DNA of 64,000 nt, from assembly GCF_963678865.1 (NCBI RefSeq), contig NZ_OY787459.1, positions 3,278,501 through 3,342,500 of the forward strand. Direction: 5' to 3'. The DNA is from Maridesulfovibrio sp. (lineage in GTDB: Bacteria; Desulfobacterota; Desulfovibrionia; Desulfovibrionales; Desulfovibrionaceae). Shown here one piece after another: positions 42,500 to 51,785 of the stretch. The notes beneath the pieces are model-generated. The model saw only the letters and a program-made list of their open reading frames with translations. It was not told where the DNA came from and searched no databases. Positions within the stretch are counted from its first letter, which is position 1, and every line of letters starts with the position of its first letter. A program made the position numbers and the translations under genes.

Positions 42500-43522
42500 A
42501 TGATGAGAGCCGGAAAACTAACCGGAATGCTTATGGTTTTGATGTTTTGTGTAGCACTGCTTTGTTCTGTGGCAGTTGCTTCTGCTGCGGAGATAAGCCT
42601 CAGCTATGCTAACTTCCCGCCCGCAAAAACTTTTCCCTGTATCCAGATGGAACGCTGGAAGCAGGAAGTGGAGAAAAGAACAGGCGGCAAAGTTCAGGTC
42701 CAGACTTATCCCGGCTCAACCCTGCTCGGCGCGAAGAATACCTTGCGCGGGGTTATGCAGGGCCAGGCTGATATCGGCTGTATAAGCCTTGCTTATCATC
42801 CGGGTGTTTTTCCTCTGTGTTCCGTGTTTGAACTGCCCCTTGGTTTTACAACTTCCACCTCCGCCAGTCTTGCTCTCTGGGATCTGTTCAGCAAGTACCA
42901 GCCTAAGGAATTCAAGAAGTTCAAGGTGTTGACCATGTTTACCTCCGCACCTTCCAATATTATGACTGAAGTTCCCGTGCGCACCCTTACCGATCTTAAG
43001 GGTCTGGAAATCCGTGCTTCCGGTATACTTTCCAAGATTCTTGAATCTCTCGGTGCCACCCCGGTTTCAATGCCTATGTCCGCTACCCCGGAGGCATTGC
43101 AGAAGGGTGTTGTTAAGGGCCTTTTTTCCTCTTTTGAAGTGCTTAAGGATCTGAACTTTGCAGAAATCTGCCGCTATGAAACCGAGACCAACACCGCTGT
43201 TTATCCTTTCGCCATTATCATGAACAAGAATTCATGGAATGGGCTTCCTGATGATGTAAAAAAGGTGCTTAACGATCTTGGCCGCGAACAGGCTGAATGG
43301 ACCGGTAATTATATGGACCAGCATGTGAAGGACTCGCTTGCCTGGGCCAAAGACAAATATTCCATTGAGATGATCAAGATGTCCGATGCCGATATGAAAG
43401 AGATCAAGGATAAGACCCAGCCTTTGATTGAGGACTGGAAAAAGAAAGCAGCTGACAAAGGTATTGACGGAGCTGCAGTTCTTTCCGATATCAAGGCTTC
43501 TCTCGTTAAGTATGAGAAATAG
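42500..43522 (+). CDS. dctP: TRAP transporter solute-binding protein (DctP family)
   Basis: 340 residues from ATG 42500 (the next codon is also ATG; GGAGGG lies just upstream). Signal peptide ending ASAA. Family motifs: LSYANFPPAKTFPCIQMERWKQEVEKRTGG, VQTYPGSTLLGAKNTLRGVMQGQADIG, and the carboxylate-binding Arg region LKGLEIRASGILSKILESLGATPVSMPMS. It delivers a periplasmic organic acid to the DctQM permease encoded immediately downstream. The substrate cannot be read from sequence. Confidence 0.93.
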   Translation: MMRAGKLTGMLMVLMFCVALLCSVAVASAAEISLSYANFPPAKTFPCIQMERWKQEVEKRTGGKVQVQTYPGSTLLGAKNTLRGVMQGQADIGCISLAYHPGVFPLCSVFELPLGFTTSTSASLALWDLFSKYQPKEFKKFKVLTMFTSAPSNIMTEVPVRTLTDLKGLEIRASGILSKILESLGATPVSMPMSATPEALQKGVVKGLFSSFEVLKDLNFAEICRYETETNTAVYPFAIIMNKNSWNGLPDDVKKVLNDLGREQAEWTGNYMDQHVKDSLAWAKDKYSIEMIKMSDADMKEIKDKTQPLIEDWKKKAADKGIDGAAVLSDIKASLVKYEK

Positions 43523-43621
43523 ATAAATATGTCTCCGGCGGTTCACGAAGCTTCAACAAAAGTTTTTAACCGCCGGAGTCAGAATCAATTCATCAAAAAG
43601 CGCGAAGAGCATCAGAATAAT

Positions 43622-44119
43622 ATGATTGATCTTTTTGAAAAAACAGCCATTTGGATTTGTCGCACTCTGGCGGTAATTGCCGGGGCGGCATTGACGATGA
43701 TGATTTTGCTGGCCTGTGCCAATATGGTTTTGCGGGCGGTATACGTTCCGGTTAAAGGTACTTTTGAGCTGATGGGTTTCCTCGGCGCGGTTACCGCCGG
43801 TTTTTCTCTGGGATTCTCTCAATTACACCGCAGTCATATTGCAGTGGGCCTTTTGTTCCGTCATTTTTCCGGACCTGTGCAGGTCCTGCTGGATGCTTTG
43901 TCGGGCGCGGTTTCCTGTGTCTTTTTTGTCTTTTGCGCTAATGAGACCTATAAATGGGGCATGTTTCTCTATGATCTTGATGAGGTCTCAGAAACTTTGG
44001 GTATTCACTTCTATCCTTTTGTCTTTGCCGTGGCCCTGGGCTGCCTGTCCATGGCCTTAGTAATCATGTTTGATATCCTTCGTACTCTGCGCGGCAAGGA
44101 ACCGCTTAAACCTGCTTAA
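43622..44119 (+). CDS. dctQ: TRAP transporter small permease (DctQ family)
   Basis: 165 residues from ATG 43622 (MIDLFEKTAIWICRTLAVIA). A longer in-frame start at 43529 would add a charged extension. Four membrane helices, with the family sequence GTFELMGFLGAVTAGFSLGF and RSHIAVGLLFRHF. It couples the binding protein to the large permease, whose start follows four bases after its stop. Confidence 0.9.
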   Translation: MIDLFEKTAIWICRTLAVIAGAALTMMILLACANMVLRAVYVPVKGTFELMGFLGAVTAGFSLGFSQLHRSHIAVGLLFRHFSGPVQVLLDALSGAVSCVFFVFCANETYKWGMFLYDLDEVSETLGIHFYPFVFAVALGCLSMALVIMFDILRTLRGKEPLKPA

Positions 44120-44123
44120 AATT

Positions 44124-45425
44124 ATGGAACCGATTACTGTTGGAATTGTAGGCGTTCTCTGCCTGCTGCTGGTAATTCTTGTGCTGCGCGTGCCTGTTGG
44201 GTTTGCCATGGGCATTATCGGATTTGTGGGCTTTGCCAAGGTCTTGAATCTCAAAGCAGCTTACGGAATGCTGGGCACTGAAATCTGGAATGTTTTTTCA
44301 TCCTATGGACTGACTGTCATCCCCCTGTTTATTCTTATGGGGCAGATATGTTTTTATTCCGGGGTCAATGAGCGGCTTTATAAGTCTGCATATGCATGGA
44401 TGGGGCATATCCGCGGCGGGATTGCCATGGCAACGGTTATGGCCTGCGCCGGGTTTGCTGCTATCTGCGGCTCCAATACCGCCACCGCTGCCACCATGTC
44501 CACCGTGGCTCTGCCGGAGATGAAGAAGTTCAAGTACAATCCTATTCTGTCTACTGGATCGGTTGCCGCCGGAGCCACGCTCGGTGTGGTTATACCGCCC
44601 AGTGTAGTACTGATTATCATCGGTCTGCAGACAGGTGAATCTATCAGCCGGTTGTTTATGGGCGGGGTAATTCCCGGAATTCTACTTTGTGCCCTTTTCC
44701 TGCTTACCGTCTACATGATGTGCGTTGCCCATCCTGACTGGGGACCGGCCGGCCCTAAGGCTACTTTTAAAGAAAAACTAGCTTCACTGCCGGGCTCCAT
44801 TGAGATGATAATTCTGTTCGTGCTGGTCATGGGCGGGCTCTTTGCCGGTTGGTTCACACCTACAGAAGCAGGTGCAGCAGGAGCGGCTTTTGCACTTTTG
44901 ATCAGCATTATGTCCCGCGAAATGACTTTCAAGCGTTTTTTTGCTGCAGTCAGTGATACACTTAAAGTGTCCTGCATGATTATGGTGGTCATGCTGGGCG
45001 CGGTTATTTTCGGGCGTTTTCTGGCCGTAACCCGTATCCCTTTTGAGGCCGCAAATTTTGTTGCTGCATTGCCCATTCCTCCTACTGTGATCATCCTGCT
45101 TATCTGTGTGATTTATACTATCGGTGGTATGGTCATGGATGCTTTGGCCCTGTTGCTGATCACAATTCCGATTTTTTTCCCTATTGTCAGTGCCATGGGC
45201 TATGATCCGGTCTGGTTCGGCGTTTTGATTACAATTGTGACTACCCTTGGCGCCATCACTCCGCCGGTTGGGGTAACTACTTTTATTGTCGCATCTATGG
45301 CTGAGGACGTTTCCATTGACCGGGTTTTCCTGGGCGTAAGTTATTTTATGATTGCTTACGTTGTACTGGTTGCCTTGATGCTGGCGGTCCCGGCTACGGT
45401 TACCTTTCTACCCGGTTTACTTTAA
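44124..45425 (+). CDS. dctM: TRAP transporter large permease (DctM family)
   Basis: 433 residues from ATG 44124, about 12 membrane helices. Typical segments: AACGFAAICGSNTATAATMS-like ACAGFAAICGSNTATAATM, GSVAAGATLGVVIPPSVVLI, GWFTPTEAGAAGAAFALLIS and ITPPVGVTTFIVASMAEDV. It is the sodium-driven transport subunit, forming a complete dctPQM operon with the two preceding genes. Confidence 0.93.
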   Translation: MEPITVGIVGVLCLLLVILVLRVPVGFAMGIIGFVGFAKVLNLKAAYGMLGTEIWNVFSSYGLTVIPLFILMGQICFYSGVNERLYKSAYAWMGHIRGGIAMATVMACAGFAAICGSNTATAATMSTVALPEMKKFKYNPILSTGSVAAGATLGVVIPPSVVLIIIGLQTGESISRLFMGGVIPGILLCALFLLTVYMMCVAHPDWGPAGPKATFKEKLASLPGSIEMIILFVLVMGGLFAGWFTPTEAGAAGAAFALLISIMSREMTFKRFFAAVSDTLKVSCMIMVVMLGAVIFGRFLAVTRIPFEAANFVAALPIPPTVIILLICVIYTIGGMVMDALALLLITIPIFFPIVSAMGYDPVWFGVLITIVTTLGAITPPVGVTTFIVASMAEDVSIDRVFLGVSYFMIAYVVLVALMLAVPATVTFLPGLL

Positions 45426-45459
45426 ATTATTTAATTATCCCCTTTGCGCATCAAATGAA

Positions 45460-46332
45460 ATGGCAGCAGAGTTCGTAACAGTTACCAAATCCGAAGCAGG
45501 TCAGAAACTGATCCGTTTTCTTGAACGGCGTGTGGACGGAGCCGTCCCCCGGTCAGCAATCATGCGTTGGATTCGTAAAGGCAACGTCCGTGTGGATAAA
45601 GGCCGCTGCAAGCCTTTTGATTTGGTCAAAGAAGGTCAGGCCGTGCGTATCCCCCCGTATCAGGCGGAGGAGACAAAACTGAAACAGTTGCCCGCATTGC
45701 CGATCATTTATGAAGATGATGATTATCTGGCAGTATGTAAACCTGCCGGATTACCTACGCAAGGGGGGACCGGGCATGATGATTCCGTCGCCGACCGTCT
45801 GCTTTCCATGTTTGCGGATGCTGCCTATAAACCTGCTCCGGCCCATCGGCTGGACCGTGATACTTCCGGTGTGATTCTGGCCGGTAAATCACATCAGGGA
45901 CAGAAGATGCTTTCCGATTTTTTTGCTGATCATGGTGAAGGGGGGAAGTTTTATCTTGCTCAGGTGGAAGGACGCTGGCCCCATGAAGGCAGGACGGAAT
46001 TGCGCGATAAGCTTGAGAAGCGCGGAGCAAAAGGGCGGGAGAAAGTTTTTGCCGGGGCCGGTAAAGATGCCTTGAGTTCTGTCTATCCTGTTGAAGCAGG
46101 GGAAAAATCGTCACTGCTCATGGTCAGACTGCACACCGGGCGCACTCATCAGATCAGAGTACAGCTTTCGTCGCGGGGATTTCCAATCATCGGAGATGTG
46201 AAATACGGCGGTAGAAAAGGAAAAATGAGACTGCATTGCCTGTGCATTAAAACGCCGTGGTTTGAGGCCGCATGTCCTCCGGATTGGAAAGATACTGTGC
46301 CTATAAGGTACGACGAATTAATATTTGTTTAA
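45460..46332 (+). CDS. RluA-family (RluC/D-like) rRNA pseudouridine synthase
   Basis: 290 residues. The N-terminal S4 RNA-binding domain (RRVDGAVPRSAIMRWIRKGNVRVD) is followed by the synthase core: IYEDDDYLAVCKPAGLPTQGG, AHRLDRDTSGVILAGKS with catalytic Asp132, LLMVRLHTGRTHQIRVQLSS and IIGDVKYGG. It should convert uridines of 23S rRNA; the exact site needs comparison with RluC and RluD. Transcription probably ends at the adjacent terminator. Confidence 0.93.
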   Translation: MAAEFVTVTKSEAGQKLIRFLERRVDGAVPRSAIMRWIRKGNVRVDKGRCKPFDLVKEGQAVRIPPYQAEETKLKQLPALPIIYEDDDYLAVCKPAGLPTQGGTGHDDSVADRLLSMFADAAYKPAPAHRLDRDTSGVILAGKSHQGQKMLSDFFADHGEGGKFYLAQVEGRWPHEGRTELRDKLEKRGAKGREKVFAGAGKDALSSVYPVEAGEKSSLLMVRLHTGRTHQIRVQLSSRGFPIIGDVKYGGRKGKMRLHCLCIKTPWFEAACPPDWKDTVPIRYDELIFV

Positions 46333-46339
46333 GCCAGAT

Positions 46340-46374
46340 AAAACCCCCGTAGCCAAAAAGGCTGCGGGGGTTTT
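46340..46374. terminator. Bidirectional terminator between rluA-like and echF genes
   Basis: AAAACCCCCGTAGCC and GGCTGCGGGGGTTTT around AAAAA. T runs on both strands serve the two convergent transcripts. Confidence 0.92.
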
Positions 46375-46395
46375 GTAGTTCGAATAAGCTTAGAA

Positions 46396-46770
46396 TTATT
46401 TCTTGGCTTTTTTCTTGGGCGGTTTGATTTTGCCGGTCTGTTCCATCATCTCGCGTTCTGCGGACGGGGAGCGGTGTACAGGTTTCATGTACAGGCTGCC
46501 AGTCGGGCAGTGGTCAACGCAGATGGAGCAGTAGACGCATGCGAAAGGATCGCAGGTCCAAGTTCCGGTACCGCTATCTTTATCTTTGGTGACGGTAATG
46601 CACTGTGAAGGGCATTTCATTTCGCATTTTTTGCAGAAAATGCATTCGTCAATGTTGTTGAACAGTTCACCTCTGTAGCGTTCGAAGGGCTCGCGCTTCT
46701 CGATGGGGTACATGCGAGTGGAGCTCTTTGAAAGGAGGTTTTTCAGTACTGTGGGAGTCATGTTAAGCAT
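46396..46770 (-). CDS. echF: Ech hydrogenase subunit F, two-[4Fe-4S] ferredoxin
   Basis: 124 residues from the ATG at 46770, which has AGGAGG upstream. A longer frame from 46806 would overlap echE further. Two cluster motifs, CIFCKKCEMKCPSQC and CVYCSICVDHCPTGS, carry electrons between ferredoxin and the small subunit. The Lys-rich C-terminus (KPPKKKAKK) is usual. Last gene of the operon. Confidence 0.94.
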   Translation of the reverse strand: MLNMTPTVLKNLLSKSSTRMYPIEKREPFERYRGELFNNIDECIFCKKCEMKCPSQCITVTKDKDSGTGTWTCDPFACVYCSICVDHCPTGSLYMKPVHRSPSAEREMMEQTGKIKPPKKKAKK

Positions 46771-46781
46771 GTCTCGGCCTC

Positions 46782-47858
46782 CTAGCGTTCCGTGCAGCTG
46801 ATGCACGGGTCGATTGACAGAATGATAACCGGAACATCAGCCAGTTCGCACTTGGGAAGCATCGCCAGAAGCGGCGGAATGTTCGCAAACGTGGGAGTTC
46901 TGATGCGGACCCTGTCAAGGAACTTCTTGCCGCTACCTTTGATGTAGTAGAGGCATTCACCGCGGGGCTGTTCCACGCGGGTTATTACTTCGCCTTCGGG
47001 GTTGCCTTTGCAGGGAGCTGCAATATCGCCCTGAGGGAGTCCTGCAATGGCCTGTCTTACGAGGTCTGCGGACTGCAGTGTTTCCCGGAAACGTACTGTG
47101 GAACGTGCCCAGCAGTCACCGTCTGTTTCAACAACAGGTTCGAAGTCGATTTTATCAAATGCTGCGTATTTAAGAAGACGCATGTCGGAAGCAATGCCGC
47201 TGCCGCGCAGAGTCGGTCCTGCTGCGCCGAGGTCGTAGGCCTGTTCTTTGGTCATAACGCCGACGCCCTTGGTACGCGCACACACTGTGTAGTCGTTGAG
47301 GATGGTGTTCTGGATTTCCTTGATTTCCTTTTCACAGGTATCAACTTCTGAGAGAATCCAGGAGCACATTTCGGGAGTCAGGTCCTGACGGACACCGCCG
47401 ACTATGTTGACAGAGGTGATAACACGGCTGCCGGTAGTTGCTTCGTTGATGTCCATGATCCGCTCACGGATGCGCCAGAATTGCATAAACAGGGCTTCAA
47501 AGCCGAAAGCATCAGCAAAGAGGCCCAGCCAGAGCAGGTGGCTGTGCATACGGTGAAGTTCGGACCAGATGGTGCGGAGGTATTCGGCTCTTTCAGGAAT
47601 CTCGATGCCCATGATTTCCTCAATGCCCTGACAGTAGCACATTGAGTGGATGTTGGAGCAGATACCGCAGACGCGCTCTACAACCTGGATCATCTGGTGG
47701 TAATCGCGGATTTCAGCGAGCTTTTCCAGACCCCTGTGAACGTATCCGAGCGCGGGAATGGCCTCCTGTACGATCTCGTCTTCCACGACAAGCTTCACAT
47801 GCAGCGGCTCCGGGAGAACCGGATGCTGCGGACCGAAAGGTATGATGGTACGTGCCAT
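46782..47858 (-). CDS. echE: Ech hydrogenase large (catalytic) subunit E
   Basis: 358 residues. Nickel ligands are Cys64 and Cys67 (RVCGICSNIHS) and Cys352 and Cys355 (DPCISCTER at the very C-terminus), with no peptide to cleave after them. Related to complex I NuoD. It evolves or oxidises hydrogen. The echF start lies just inside the preceding gap, so the genes are tightly packed. Confidence 0.96.
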   Translation of the reverse strand: MARTIIPFGPQHPVLPEPLHVKLVVEDEIVQEAIPALGYVHRGLEKLAEIRDYHQMIQVVERVCGICSNIHSMCYCQGIEEIMGIEIPERAEYLRTIWSELHRMHSHLLWLGLFADAFGFEALFMQFWRIRERIMDINEATTGSRVITSVNIVGGVRQDLTPEMCSWILSEVDTCEKEIKEIQNTILNDYTVCARTKGVGVMTKEQAYDLGAAGPTLRGSGIASDMRLLKYAAFDKIDFEPVVETDGDCWARSTVRFRETLQSADLVRQAIAGLPQGDIAAPCKGNPEGEVITRVEQPRGECLYYIKGSGKKFLDRVRIRTPTFANIPPLLAMLPKCELADVPVIILSIDPCISCTER

Positions 47859-47906
47859 AATTTACCCTATAGTTGTTATCGTCTTGGGTTCATCCGGGAA
47901 GACGAG

Positions 47907-48278
47907 TTATTTATTTACTTTCATCGCCTTTGTGTTGTTACACATAGGGATGATGGTTATTTCATCGTCAAGGTACAGCTTGCGTCCGAAATCGAGTACA
48001 AGACCTTCAAACTTGATGTCGAACTGGTCCTGTATTTCGTTTTCGATGAGCAGTGCTGCGAAGTACACGCTGCTGATAGAGGGCACGGGCTTATCCATGT
48101 CCACAGTCAGGCGCAGGTTTGTGAGTACTTCATCTTTATCAAAATGGTAGATGATATCCGCTTTTCCGTCACCGAGGTTGGTGCAGGAGAAGGTGACCAT
48201 GCGTTGTCCGCCACTCTTCATCTTGGATACTTCGCCTACCAGGCTTTCCAAAGTTACATCTATCTGATTTTCAATCAC
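47907..48278 (-). CDS. echD: Ech hydrogenase subunit D (NuoC-like)
   Basis: 123 residues, matching the short hydrophilic subunit that corresponds to NuoC. Sequence such as MVTFSCTNLGDGKADIIYHF and LRLTVDMDKPVPSISSVYFA is typical. No cofactor motif is expected. Position between echC and echE confirms it. Confidence 0.88.
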   Translation of the reverse strand: MIENQIDVTLESLVGEVSKMKSGGQRMVTFSCTNLGDGKADIIYHFDKDEVLTNLRLTVDMDKPVPSISSVYFAALLIENEIQDQFDIKFEGLVLDFGRKLYLDDEITIIPMCNNTKAMKVNK

Positions 48279-48298
48279 GATCTTACCCCTCGTAATGT

Positions 48299-48733
48299 TT
48301 AGCCTTTGAGGCCTTCAAACTTGGCAAGGGCTGTGACCACGCCGTCGATGATGGCTTCGGGTTTCGCCGGACAGCCGGGGACGTAAACATCAACCGGGAT
48401 TATCTTGTCCACCCCGCCGAGAACATTGTAGCACTCGCGGAAAATGCCGCCGGACAGGCCGCATGCACCGATAGCGATAACACCTTTGGGATCAGGCATC
48501 TGATCATAGATGTTGCGCAGGACCTTTGCGTTCCTTGGGTTGACAGTTCCGGTTACCAGAAGGACATCGGCGTGCTTGGGGTTACCCACGTTGACAACAC
48601 CGAAACGTTCAACGTCGTACAGCGGTGTCAGGCATGCCAGAACTTCGATATCGCAGCCGTTGCAGCTTCCGCAGTCAAAATGCATGATCCACGGAGACTT
48701 GGCGCGTGAATTTCCAATGAATTTCTTGAACAT
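48299..48733 (-). CDS. echC: Ech hydrogenase small subunit C (NuoB-like)
   Basis: 144 residues. The proximal [4Fe-4S] ligands are in HFDCGSCNGCDIEVLACLTP, GACGLSGGIF and VPGCPAKPEAIIDGV. It takes electrons from the ferredoxin subunit to the nickel site of EchE. Spacing to echB is four bases. Confidence 0.95.
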   Translation of the reverse strand: MFKKFIGNSRAKSPWIMHFDCGSCNGCDIEVLACLTPLYDVERFGVVNVGNPKHADVLLVTGTVNPRNAKVLRNIYDQMPDPKGVIAIGACGLSGGIFRECYNVLGGVDKIIPVDVYVPGCPAKPEAIIDGVVTALAKFEGLKG

Positions 48734-48737
48734 AAGC

Positions 48738-49586
48738 TTAACCTGCGTACAGCCAGATGAGGTTGACGAAAGACATGGCCAGACCGATGCTCCATACGTA
48801 CTTGAGCATCCAGCGCCAGGTCATGCGCGCCATAGTGTTATCAATGATCAGCTCTGCAAAGTAGGTGGAGGCGATCAGGAGTACGCAACCGATCAGGCTG
48901 GTGTGCCAGAAAAGGGCGCAGATACCGAGGATGAAGATGGTCTCATACCAGTGGCCGATTTCGATAATGCCGAGGTAAGGACCGGAGAACTCGGTAAGCA
49001 TTCCTTTAACCAGCTCCTGATGCCCGTGGTGGGAAGTGGAGAAGTCAAAGGGGGATTTTCTGAGCTTGATGGTCAGGGCGTAACCGAGGACTATGAACAT
49101 GAGCGGCAACTGCACGAGCAGAGGCTGTTCGTAGGCTAATATCTCATCAATCCTGAAGCTTCCGGTAACCATGAAGATGGATGCGAAAACAAGGATGAGA
49201 AGAGGTTCGTAGGTCAGGACCTGAATCAGTTCACGCTGGGAACCTACCTGGCTGTAAGGGGACGGAGTTGAAAGTCCGCCCATAACCAGGAAGACAGCGC
49301 CGATAGCCTGAACAAAGAAGATCAGGAGCAGGTCGCTTCCGGCAAAGAGCAGACCTACGGACAGGGCTGCTGCAATGAGGTAAATCCATGAACAGAAAAC
49401 CTGCCAGAAGTTGCTGATCACTTTGTCTTTGCCGAACAGTTTTGCAACATCGTAGAACGGCTGCAGGATCGGGGGACCGAACCGGGACTGCAGACGCGCG
49501 GTAACGCGTCTGTCAAGACCGGCAATAAGGCCGCCCAGAATAGGAGCTATAACGATGCCGAGTATGATGAGGATTAAAGTTTTCAT
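48738..49586 (-). CDS. echB: Ech hydrogenase membrane subunit B (NuoH-like)
   Basis: 282 residues, eight or so membrane helices. The NuoH-family loops ARLQSRFGPPILQPFYDVAKLFG and KSPFDFSTSHHGHQELVKGM are present; these Arg/Glu/Asp residues lie at the contact with the peripheral arm. Its start overlaps the echA stop by one base. Confidence 0.95.
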   Translation of the reverse strand: MKTLILIILGIVIAPILGGLIAGLDRRVTARLQSRFGPPILQPFYDVAKLFGKDKVISNFWQVFCSWIYLIAAALSVGLLFAGSDLLLIFFVQAIGAVFLVMGGLSTPSPYSQVGSQRELIQVLTYEPLLILVFASIFMVTGSFRIDEILAYEQPLLVQLPLMFIVLGYALTIKLRKSPFDFSTSHHGHQELVKGMLTEFSGPYLGIIEIGHWYETIFILGICALFWHTSLIGCVLLIASTYFAELIIDNTMARMTWRWMLKYVWSIGLAMSFVNLIWLYAG

Positions 49587-51490
49587 TAGAGAGCCCCTCC
49601 CAGCATAAGAACGATGAGAGCCAGAGCAACAAAGTTGACCCAGAGGGTGAGTTTTTCTTCACCGAAGAACTCTTTCATGTAGTAGTTGCCTGCCTTGAGT
49701 TCTACCGTGCTGTTCATGGGTCCGATAAAGGACTGAACGCCGACTTCGGGGACATTGGCACCACACATGTATGTCTGGGAAGTCTTATCAGTTGCAGACT
49801 TCTTGGTCTCAATCCATGAGTAGATAAACGCTGCGGCAAGGACAATGAAGATGGGGTAAACAGCAAAAACACCCATGGGTGAAGTGAATACGCCAGCAGT
49901 AATTTCAAAAGACTTGCCAACCATAGGCTCAATGAGCTTGGTGTAGATAACCGGTGAGAAGAAAGACAGCACCACTGCGATACCGGCAAGAGTAGTCAGG
50001 GTGAGTCTTGTCAGCATACTCTGTGATTCTGCGGGAACTTTGTCGCGCAGGGGAGCGGTGAGCAGGATGCCTGCCCAGCGGGCCCAGAATACCAGTGAAA
50101 CCGCACTGCCAAGAGCGAGCATGGTGATTACGAACATGTCGCCGGATGCGGATTCAATAGCCATCCATTTACCGAGCAGAACGCCGAAGGGGGGCAGCAG
50201 CATGGTCAAAACGCCTACAATGGTGATAATCGCAGTGCGGGGCATTTTGAGGTACAGGCCGTGCATGTCTTCGATATCGCGGCTGCCGATGCCGTGCTCG
50301 ATTGTGCCTACGCACAGGAAGAGCAGGGCCTTGGAGGCTGCATGGAAGATAATCAGGATGATTGCTGCAGTGATGGACCAACTGGTGTTCAGTCCGGCAC
50401 AGCAGATAATCAGGCCGAGGTTACTGATCGTGGAGTAGGCAAGAATTTTCTTACCGTTACTCTGGCTGATGGCTATGGCAGCACAGGCCAGAAAGGTGAA
50501 CGCACCACAGAGAGCCACTCCCTGACTGAGGAAAGAGCCTGCGTACGCGGGGGCAAGCCGCAGCACGATATAGACACCTGCCTTAACCATGGTAGAGGAG
50601 TGAAGCAGTGCGGAAACCGGGGTAGGTGCAACCATTGCACCGAGCAGCCAGCTCTGGAACGGAACCTGAGCGGCTTTGGTGAAGCCTGCGAGACAGAGCA
50701 GACCCAGAGGTGCGAGCATGAGACCGCCCATGGGACCGGCTTGAATAATGACCTGCAGGTCAAGGGAGCCTGTTTCAGCGTAGGCCCAGATCATACCGAA
50801 GACGAAAGCTACACCGCCCAGTGCGTTAAGCATGAGGGCGCGGGTGGCATTCTTGACTGCAATCTGTGTCTGGTCATGCCCGATGAGCATGAAAGAACAG
50901 AATGTGGTCACTTCGAAGAAGAAGTAGAGCCAGAGAATGTTGTTGGAAAGGACCAGCCCGTTCATTGCTCCGAGGAACAGAACGAGGAAGAAGAAGAACT
51001 GTGGCTGGCGGGATTTCACCAAGTGCAGATGTTCCTCATGCTCCTTCATGTACGGAATCGCGAAGAAACAAATCAGCGATCCGATGATGGAGATGATGGC
51101 AACCATGATCAGGGAGAGGCTGTCCGCAAAAATTGCGGGAGTCTCGACTGCATGGTCGACGAAGAACAGTTCAAACGCAGCCAGCGGTATGATCTGTAAG
51201 ATTACAAAAATCTTGATCAACTGGTTTTTGAGTTTGAACGCGTAATAAAGCATTACGAAAAGCAGGGCAAAATCCGCCAGGGTTACGAGGGAATCCCAGC
51301 TGATTCCGACAATTGTACCTGGGGAATAGGTAAAAGACCCTTGTCCGAGCAGAGCAAGGGAGACCGCGGCGAGAACTACGCCTGTGCAAAGAACGATCAG
51401 GGTTCTGATCGCGCTTATGCGCAGGAAATAGCAGCCGACAGCAGCCATCAAGGGCAACAAGATGGCCAGAACTAACATCATGGGCAACAT
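49586..51490 (-). CDS. echA: Ech hydrogenase membrane subunit A (NuoL/MrpA-like antiporter subunit)
   Basis: 634 residues with 14-16 membrane helices. The antiporter-like core has LYFFFEVTTFCSFMLIGHDQ (conserved Glu), GFTKAAQVPFQSWLLGAMVAPTPVSALLHSSTMVKAGVYIVLR and a central KKILAYSTISNLGL. It moves protons or sodium coupled to hydrogen/ferredoxin chemistry. First gene of the operon, with GTGAGG before the start. No hydrogenase maturation genes are near. Confidence 0.95.
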   Translation of the reverse strand: MLPMMLVLAILLPLMAAVGCYFLRISAIRTLIVLCTGVVLAAVSLALLGQGSFTYSPGTIVGISWDSLVTLADFALLFVMLYYAFKLKNQLIKIFVILQIIPLAAFELFFVDHAVETPAIFADSLSLIMVAIISIIGSLICFFAIPYMKEHEEHLHLVKSRQPQFFFFLVLFLGAMNGLVLSNNILWLYFFFEVTTFCSFMLIGHDQTQIAVKNATRALMLNALGGVAFVFGMIWAYAETGSLDLQVIIQAGPMGGLMLAPLGLLCLAGFTKAAQVPFQSWLLGAMVAPTPVSALLHSSTMVKAGVYIVLRLAPAYAGSFLSQGVALCGAFTFLACAAIAISQSNGKKILAYSTISNLGLIICCAGLNTSWSITAAIILIIFHAASKALLFLCVGTIEHGIGSRDIEDMHGLYLKMPRTAIITIVGVLTMLLPPFGVLLGKWMAIESASGDMFVITMLALGSAVSLVFWARWAGILLTAPLRDKVPAESQSMLTRLTLTTLAGIAVVLSFFSPVIYTKLIEPMVGKSFEITAGVFTSPMGVFAVYPIFIVLAAAFIYSWIETKKSATDKTSQTYMCGANVPEVGVQSFIGPMNSTVELKAGNYYMKEFFGEEKLTLWVNFVALALIVLMLGGAL

Positions 51491-51785
51491 ACGGACCTCA
51501 CTGTAACGCGATGTTGTACCAGATTTTGGAAAAAATACCTCAGCCGTGTTAACTTTTTAGGTTTCGTGTAACTCTTGAAAATGTTTCACAATTATCACCT
51601 AAACAGTACAAATTAGTCTTCAAAATTCAAAGAAAAGTCAACTGCTAATTGAAATGAAATGGGTTTATCTGCCTATAGAAATTACCGATAATTGAAAAAT
51701 GTTTTGTGAAAAAAAGAACCAATGTAGTGGCTGATAGTGGTTAAATCTATTGTTAATGCCTATTTTTCAAGATAGAAGCTATGCT
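51491..51785. other. Promoter region upstream of ech
   Basis: 295 AT-rich bases between divergent echA and the NlpC lipoprotein gene. I looked for a -24/-12 element and did not find a good one (TGGTAC-N5-CGCG is the nearest and lacks the TTGC). No hairpin of note. Confidence 0.4.

Noticed and set aside
50261..51199. 312-residue plus-strand frame inside echA
   Set aside because: Exact antisense of a conserved hydrogenase membrane subunit, with composition (Glu, Gln, His) expected from antisense of hydrophobic codons.
51500..51600. Sigma-54 promoter upstream of echA
   Set aside because: TGGTAC-N5-CGCG lacks the TTGC -12 element.
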